A stretch of 64,000 nucleotides of DNA, taken from assembly GCA_965267605.1 (NCBI GenBank), contig OZ254088.1:2418001-2482000 (forward strand). Direction: 5' to 3'. The first letter of the stretch is position 1, and each line of letters opens with the position of its first letter. Shown here piece after piece: positions 59,359 to 64,000 of this stretch. The notes below the pieces were generated by a model. That model was not told where the DNA came from. It saw only the letters and a list, made by a program, of their open reading frames with translations, and ran no database searches. The stretch comes from G965267605 sp965267605 (GTDB taxonomy: Bacteria > Bacteroidota > Bacteroidia > Flavobacteriales_E > Vicingaceae). The position numbers were made by a program, and so were the translations under genes.

Positions 59359-60894
59359 ATGTTAGTAAAGACTTATGGAAGCGCTGTTCAAGGCGTAGAT
59401 GCAATTACAATTACTGTTGAAGTTCGCGTAGATCAGGGAATAAAATTCTTCCTCGTAGGCCTGCCAGATAACGCAGTTAAAGAAAGTCAGCAACGGATCG
59501 AATCCGCAGTGAAGGCGTTCGGGTACAGAATCCCGGGCAAGAAGATCGTCATCAATATGGCACCCGCGGACATCCGTAAAGAAGGATCATCATATGATCT
59601 TACTATCGCGATTGGCATATTGGCCGCCAGTGGACAAATCAATGACAAGCATGTAAGCTGCTATGTATTAATGGGTGAATTGTCGCTAGACGGTACAGTT
59701 CAACCCATCAAAGGTGCCTTACCCATTGCCATGCAAGCGAAGAAGGAAGGCTTCAAGGGAATTATCCTGCCTGAAGCCAATGCCAATGAAGCATCTGTTC
59801 TTAAAGACTTCGAAGTATATGGTGTACAGCACATTGGCCAGGTCATCGATTTCTTCGATGGAACAGATGCTCTTCAACCTATCTACAAAGAGCCTGATTC
59901 GTTATTCAAACACCGAAGCGCATATGAATTAGACTTTCAGGATGTAAAGGGCCAGGAGAATGTGAAGCGCGCCCTGGAAATTGCAGCTGCGGGCGGTCAC
60001 AATATCGTTCTGGTTGGCCCTCCCGGATGCGGTAAAACCATGCTGGCCAAACGTATACCCACGATCTTACCACCACTAACAGTTGAAGAAGCATTGGAAA
60101 CAACTAAGATCCATAGCGTTGCTGGCACCGTTTCCGCCAAATCTTCATTGGTAACGGCCCGCCCATTTCGGTCACCTCACCATACTGTCTCAGACGTTGC
60201 CCTGGTTGGTGGCGGATCTAATCCTAAACCAGGAGAAATTTCTCTGGCGCACAACGGCATCCTATTTCTAGATGAACTCCCTGAATTCAAAAGGTCCGTA
60301 TTGGAAGTCATGAGACAACCGTTGGAAGACAGAGTGATCTCTGTTTCCAGAGCGAAGATATCCGTGGATTACCCAGCCAGCTTCATGTTGGTGGCAAGCA
60401 TGAACCCTTCTCCCAGCGGCAACTTCCACGACCCAGATGCTCCGGGGGCCGATCCCGAATACGCAGTTAAACGGTACCTCAATAAGGTGTCTGGTCCACT
60501 TATGGACCGCATTGATCTGCATATTGAAGTTACCCCCGTTCCATTCGAACAACTTTCTGAGGCGAGAAAGGGCGATTCAAGTGACATCATTCGGGCACGT
60601 GTAAGCAAGGCCCGCGACATCCAACTGGAACGATACAAAGAAGAACGAAACGTGTATGCCAACGCTCAGCTACATGCCCGTTTAATAGAGCAATACTGCA
60701 ATATCAACGCAGAAGGAGAGGTTATCCTGAAACGTGCCGTTGATAGGTTAGGGTTTTCCGCACGGTCGTATTCCCGCATTCTGAAAGTTGCACGCACCAT
60801 CGCAGATCTGGATGAAAGTACATCGATTGAGGTAACCCATCTGGCAGAAGCCATTCAATACAGATCCCTGGACCGGAATGGATGGTTGGGTTGA
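59359..60894 (+). CDS. comM: YifB/ComM family Mg-chelatase-like AAA+ protein
   Basis: 511 residues. An N-terminal Lon-like (ChlI) domain (MLVKTYGSAVQGVDAITITV, then FFLVGLPDNAVKESQQRI) is followed by an AAA+ core with Walker A LVGPPGCGKTMLAKRIPTIL near residue 220, FRSPHHTVSDVALVGGGSNP and Walker B ILFLDELPEFKRSVLEVMRQ. A C-terminal Mg_chelatase_C helical part ends GFSARSYSRILKVARTIADL. In Haemophilus and Vibrio, ComM is a helicase that promotes branch migration in natural transformation; the role in Bacteroidota is assumed to be similar. Confidence 0.95.
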   Translation: MLVKTYGSAVQGVDAITITVEVRVDQGIKFFLVGLPDNAVKESQQRIESAVKAFGYRIPGKKIVINMAPADIRKEGSSYDLTIAIGILAASGQINDKHVSCYVLMGELSLDGTVQPIKGALPIAMQAKKEGFKGIILPEANANEASVLKDFEVYGVQHIGQVIDFFDGTDALQPIYKEPDSLFKHRSAYELDFQDVKGQENVKRALEIAAAGGHNIVLVGPPGCGKTMLAKRIPTILPPLTVEEALETTKIHSVAGTVSAKSSLVTARPFRSPHHTVSDVALVGGGSNPKPGEISLAHNGILFLDELPEFKRSVLEVMRQPLEDRVISVSRAKISVDYPASFMLVASMNPSPSGNFHDPDAPGADPEYAVKRYLNKVSGPLMDRIDLHIEVTPVPFEQLSEARKGDSSDIIRARVSKARDIQLERYKEERNVYANAQLHARLIEQYCNINAEGEVILKRAVDRLGFSARSYSRILKVARTIADLDESTSIEVTHLAEAIQYRSLDRNGWLG

Positions 60895-60984
60895 GATATT
60901 AACAATGGACTATGCGTTCTTTTCTGACATGCGTAGTTGGTAGCGGCATCTGAGGTCTAAATTTGTAACGAACTAGACCTCAGC

Positions 60985-62559
60985 ATGCTGCGCAAAGCTG
61001 TTATACCCTCATTGATCGTCCTGTGCCTGGGATTCGGTTTCCTCGCCTTGTACTTCTACACACAAATTCATCACGAACCCGACAAGGTAATCATGGCTAA
61101 GGATGGAGAACCTGTGGATACCAGTAGCACAGTGATTCCAGACACCACCACATGGGAACGACTCTCCTACTTCGTGAACGATCTGGGGAATCAACCGGAA
61201 ATGAAACATGCTTCCTGGGGATTCTGCATGATCGATATCGAAAATGATTCTGTGGTATTGCAAGTAGATGCTGACCGAAGTCTTACCCCGGCATCTGTAA
61301 TGAAAGCAGTTACGACCGCCTCTGCTATTGGTATGCTCGGTCCCGACTATAGATTGTACACGCGACTTCAATATGACGGTTCCATTAACAAGGCGCGAAG
61401 AACACTAAACGGCAACCTTTACATCAAAGGTGGTGGTGACCCTACGTTAGGCTCTCCTTACTACGAATACTGCAATATGCCCAACACCATCGCAAAATGG
61501 GTAAAAGCCGTTAAAGCACTTGGTATAGACACCATTAACGGAGCCATTGTTGGTGATGCCCGGGTTTTTGACAATAACCTGATTCCAATTGGCTGGGCAT
61601 GGGAAGACATGCAAACCCATTACACTGCCCCAATCTGCGGATTATCCTTTGCTGAAAATCAATACGTGGTACGTGGAAGAATTAAGAACGGTGCTGCGTA
61701 CATCACTCCGCAAACCAGGTTGCCGGAACACAAAATCGTGAATGAACTTGTAGTTGATAAATCCGGAGGACAAAGCTATGTGTACGTATCCGGAATGCCA
61801 TACGTAACCACACAGCTGATTAAAGGAGGGGTGTCCAGGGATTCGATGGTTTTCAGTCTTAAACCACACCTTCCAGATCCTGCATACTACGCAGCGCATC
61901 AACTGTACCTTGCACTTACAAGAGACACCACCTTCATTGTAAAGGATTCTTCCAGTACCGTGCGTAGACTAAGGATCAAACACGAGTACACCCAAACGGA
62001 ACGCAAGACGATTCAGAATCTAGGTTCACAGGCTGTTCGTTTTATTGCCGGGAGAACCAATCGTGTGAGCCAGAACTACTACGCGGAGACCTTATTGAAA
62101 ACAATTGCATTGGCTAGAAGAGGGCACGGCTCCACCTACGGTGGATCAATGGTAGTAAGGGAATTCTTGAAATCGAAAGGAATCAATACCGCTGGGTTTA
62201 TCATGGCAGATGGAAGTGGACTATCCAGATTCAACAAGATTACCCCACGTCAGCTGGCAAGCTTGCTGACCGCCATGAGCAAAGACAGCGTTGCCTTTTA
62301 CCCATACTTCAACTCACTGGCCATAACTGGCAAAGTAGGAACACTGCGAAAACTATGTATGGGTAAAGCCGGTGATGGAAAGATCCACGGCAAGAGCGGT
62401 TACATGACCCTGGTTAGAAGCTACACCGGATACGTAGACGCACGAAACGGGAAACGTTATGCTTTCTGCATGATGTCTAACAACTATAACTACACAGCCG
62501 TAGGTATGCGTGATCAGTTTGAAAAGATCATGAACTACATGGCTGAACTGGAAGAGTAG
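60985..62559 (+). CDS. dacB: D-alanyl-D-alanine carboxypeptidase/endopeptidase, PBP4 type
   Basis: 524 residues. A membrane or signal helix (IPSLIVLCLGFGFLALYFYT) precedes a class C penicillin-binding protein fold. The active-site S-x-x-K is in TPASVMKAVTTAS near residue 104, the second motif in ADGSGLSRFNKITPRQLA near 410, and the third in IHGKSGYMTLVRSYTGYV near 469. It trims and cleaves peptidoglycan cross-links in the periplasm. The TAG stop abuts the secA stop (TAGTTA). Confidence 0.95.
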   Translation: MLRKAVIPSLIVLCLGFGFLALYFYTQIHHEPDKVIMAKDGEPVDTSSTVIPDTTTWERLSYFVNDLGNQPEMKHASWGFCMIDIENDSVVLQVDADRSLTPASVMKAVTTASAIGMLGPDYRLYTRLQYDGSINKARRTLNGNLYIKGGGDPTLGSPYYEYCNMPNTIAKWVKAVKALGIDTINGAIVGDARVFDNNLIPIGWAWEDMQTHYTAPICGLSFAENQYVVRGRIKNGAAYITPQTRLPEHKIVNELVVDKSGGQSYVYVSGMPYVTTQLIKGGVSRDSMVFSLKPHLPDPAYYAAHQLYLALTRDTTFIVKDSSSTVRRLRIKHEYTQTERKTIQNLGSQAVRFIAGRTNRVSQNYYAETLLKTIALARRGHGSTYGGSMVVREFLKSKGINTAGFIMADGSGLSRFNKITPRQLASLLTAMSKDSVAFYPYFNSLAITGKVGTLRKLCMGKAGDGKIHGKSGYMTLVRSYTGYVDARNGKRYAFCMMSNNYNYTAVGMRDQFEKIMNYMAELEE

Positions 62560-64000
62560 TTACTTCCCGTGGCAGTGCTTGTACTTCTTACCACTTCCAC
62601 AAGGACATGGCTCGTTACGACCCACCTTCTTTTCTACTCTAACTGGCTGCGCCTTCACTTTCTCCTGAACCGGCATTCCGCCTTCTTCCATTTGCGCTGG
62701 CGCTCCGCCACCACCAGTAAAGGATGGCAGCTCATCACGCGTAGCAGTCACATTAGATGATTGCTGCTTCACGGGTTGACGTGCCTCCTGGATCTGATCA
62801 GTTTCTTCAGCATTAGGCAATGACGCCTTCACAAGGAAAGCCACAGCTTCGCGGTTGATCTTCTCTACTACGTCCTTGAACAAGTTGAATGCTTCAAGCT
62901 TGTAAATCAAAAGGGGATCTTTTTGCTCAAACCTTGCACCCTGAACACTTTGTTTCAGATCATCCATTTCCCGCAGATGCTCCATCCATGCAGCATCGAT
63001 CAGTGATAAGATCACACCCTTCTGGAAAGCCTTCACTACATCCTGCGCTTTAGAGTCATACGCATCCCGGAGATTCACCTGCACATCGATGGTCTTCATA
63101 CCATCAGTGAATGGAATCACAATGTTCTCAAAGTTACTGCCCTGATTTTCGAATACGTTCTCAATCACCGGGTAGGCAATTGCAGCAATTCTTTCAATCT
63201 TTCTCTCAAAGAAATCCATGGCTGCATTGAATATCACCTCGCCCAATTCTCCACCATTCATTGCATTGAATTCCTCTTCGCTAACAGGCACTTCAATGCT
63301 AAAGGTTCTGATCAACTCCAAATTCAAACCTTCGTAATCCTTCAATGCAACAGCATCGTTAGCAATAGACTCGCACACGTCATAGATCATGTTGGAGATA
63401 TCTACGCTCAGACGATCTCCCATCAGGGCATGTTTTCTTCTGGTGTAGATCACCTCTCTCTGAGAGTTCATTACATCATCGTACTCAAGCAGTCGCTTAC
63501 GAATACCAAAGTTGTTCTCTTCAACTTTCTTCTGTGCTCGCTCGATAGACTTGGTAATCATTGAATGCTGGATCACTTCACCCTCTTCCAGTCCCATTCT
63601 ATCCATCAGCTTAGCGATCCTCTCTGACCCAAACAGTCGCATCAGGTTGTCTTCCAGCGACACAAAGAACTGGGACGATCCTGGATCTCCCTGACGACCG
63701 GCACGACCTCTCAACTGTCTGTCTACACGTCTTGATTCATGCCTTTCCGTACCAATGATTGCCAAACCGCCTGCTTCCTTCACAGCATCGCTGATCTTGA
63801 TATCTGTACCACGACCTGCCATGTTGGTAGCGATGGTTACTGTACCGGCTTTACCAGCTTCAGCAACAACCTCCGCTTCCCGCTGGTGAAGTTTCGCATT
63901 CAGCACCTGGTGCTTGATGCCCTTCATTTTTAGCATACGGCTCAACAATTCCGAAATCTCTACTGAAGTGGTACCCACAAGAACGGGTCGCTCTGCTTCC
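62560..64000 (-). CDS. secA: SecA preprotein translocase ATPase, C-terminal part (truncated by window edge)
   Basis: About 480 C-terminal residues; the frame runs open to base 64000, so the gene continues to the right. Visible: VGTTSVEISELLSRML, TVTIATNMAGRGTDI (NBD2), RHESRRVDRQLRGRAGRQGD, the helical scaffold and wing region from EEGEVIQHSMITKSIERAQK to AAWMEHLREMDDLKQSVQ, and a C-terminal zinc motif VGRNEPCPCGSGKKYKHCHG. The linker before the zinc finger contains GGGGAPAQMEEGG, variable in the family. Drives Sec export of all the signal-peptide proteins listed here. Confidence 0.98.
   Translation of the reverse strand, partial: EAERPVLVGTTSVEISELLSRMLKMKGIKHQVLNAKLHQREAEVVAEAGKAGTVTIATNMAGRGTDIKISDAVKEAGGLAIIGTERHESRRVDRQLRGRAGRQGDPGSSQFFVSLEDNLMRLFGSERIAKLMDRMGLEEGEVIQHSMITKSIERAQKKVEENNFGIRKRLLEYDDVMNSQREVIYTRRKHALMGDRLSVDISNMIYDVCESIANDAVALKDYEGLNLELIRTFSIEVPVSEEEFNAMNGGELGEVIFNAAMDFFERKIERIAAIAYPVIENVFENQGSNFENIVIPFTDGMKTIDVQVNLRDAYDSKAQDVVKAFQKGVILSLIDAAWMEHLREMDDLKQSVQGARFEQKDPLLIYKLEAFNLFKDVVEKINREAVAFLVKASLPNAEETDQIQEARQPVKQQSSNVTATRDELPSFTGGGGAPAQMEEGGMPVQEKVKAQPVRVEKKVGRNEPCPCGSGKKYKHCHGK

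Noticed and set aside
1..64000. Search for defence systems, prophage genes, transposases, integrases, rRNA and riboswitches
   Set aside because: None was recognised. The genes are almost all housekeeping or envelope functions, and no conserved riboswitch core was seen upstream of any gene.

Overview
The window is a gene-dense piece of chromosome from a member of the Bacteroidota, most likely a marine-type Flavobacteriales lineage (Cryomorphaceae/Schleiferiaceae-like; family level is inference). Evidence: two secreted proteins with C-terminal type IX secretion sorting domains, many lipoproteins with an S/G-C lipobox, Bacteroidota-type promoters (TTG-N17..23-TAnnTTTG), a fused hisB (HAD phosphatase plus dehydratase), a membrane pyrophosphatase of the flavobacterial sort, and weak or absent Shine-Dalgarno sites. 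No rRNA, CRISPR array, prophage, transposase or defence island was seen.

Layout. 1-7.4 kb: histidine operon hisG(partial)-D-C-B-H-A-F-IE, nearly all joined by 4-nt ATGA overlaps, continuing into two small genes (ABM-fold and DinB-like). 7.5-12.5 kb: a DUF4197 secreted protein, a TPR/SpoIIE-phosphatase sensor on the opposite strand, then a three-gene unit of two polytopic membrane proteins (one rich in membrane histidines) and a MORN-type lipoprotein. 12.5-18.9 kb: the most accessory part, with a T9SS beta-helix protein, small hypotheticals, a double-GNAT protein, a tandem array of lipoprotein genes sharing nearly the same signal-peptide DNA and ATGA junctions, and an outer-membrane-type hypothetical. 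18.9-20 kb: tRNA-Leu(UAA), a small membrane protein, tRNA-Gly(GCC) and a 260-nt non-coding stretch full of inverted repeats. 20-31.7 kb: mutS, a SpoU methyltransferase, an OmpA/TPR lipoprotein, folK, sppA, a GH3-family protein, a deoxynucleoside kinase and an outer-membrane protein.

31.8-45 kb: a membrane pyrophosphatase fused to a YceI lipocalin-like domain, pdhB, etfBA, a bifunctional-nuclease/UVR protein, a nucleoside transporter, thyA-folA (with a lipoprotein gene overlapping folA), and tig-clpP-clpX on the minus strand. 45-64 kb: tRNA-Leu(UAG), lnt, an EI24-like protein, lpdA carrying a palindromic repeat inside its reading frame, hemH, a T9SS adhesin-like protein, pabB-tilS, a DsbD with a duplicated alpha domain, comM, dacB and the C-terminal part of secA, which runs off the right edge.

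The genes are mainly housekeeping: amino-acid and folate/dTMP synthesis, central redox metabolism, protein quality control and envelope biogenesis. Several convergent gene pairs end flush (stop codons abutting or overlapping), and some have hairpins lying in the coding ends in place of an intergenic terminator. The best candidates for undescribed biology are the pyrophosphatase-YceI fusion, the leader-sharing lipoprotein array with its structured 3' remnant, the inverted-repeat nest after tRNA-Gly, the in-frame palindrome in lpdA and the histidine-rich membrane pair.
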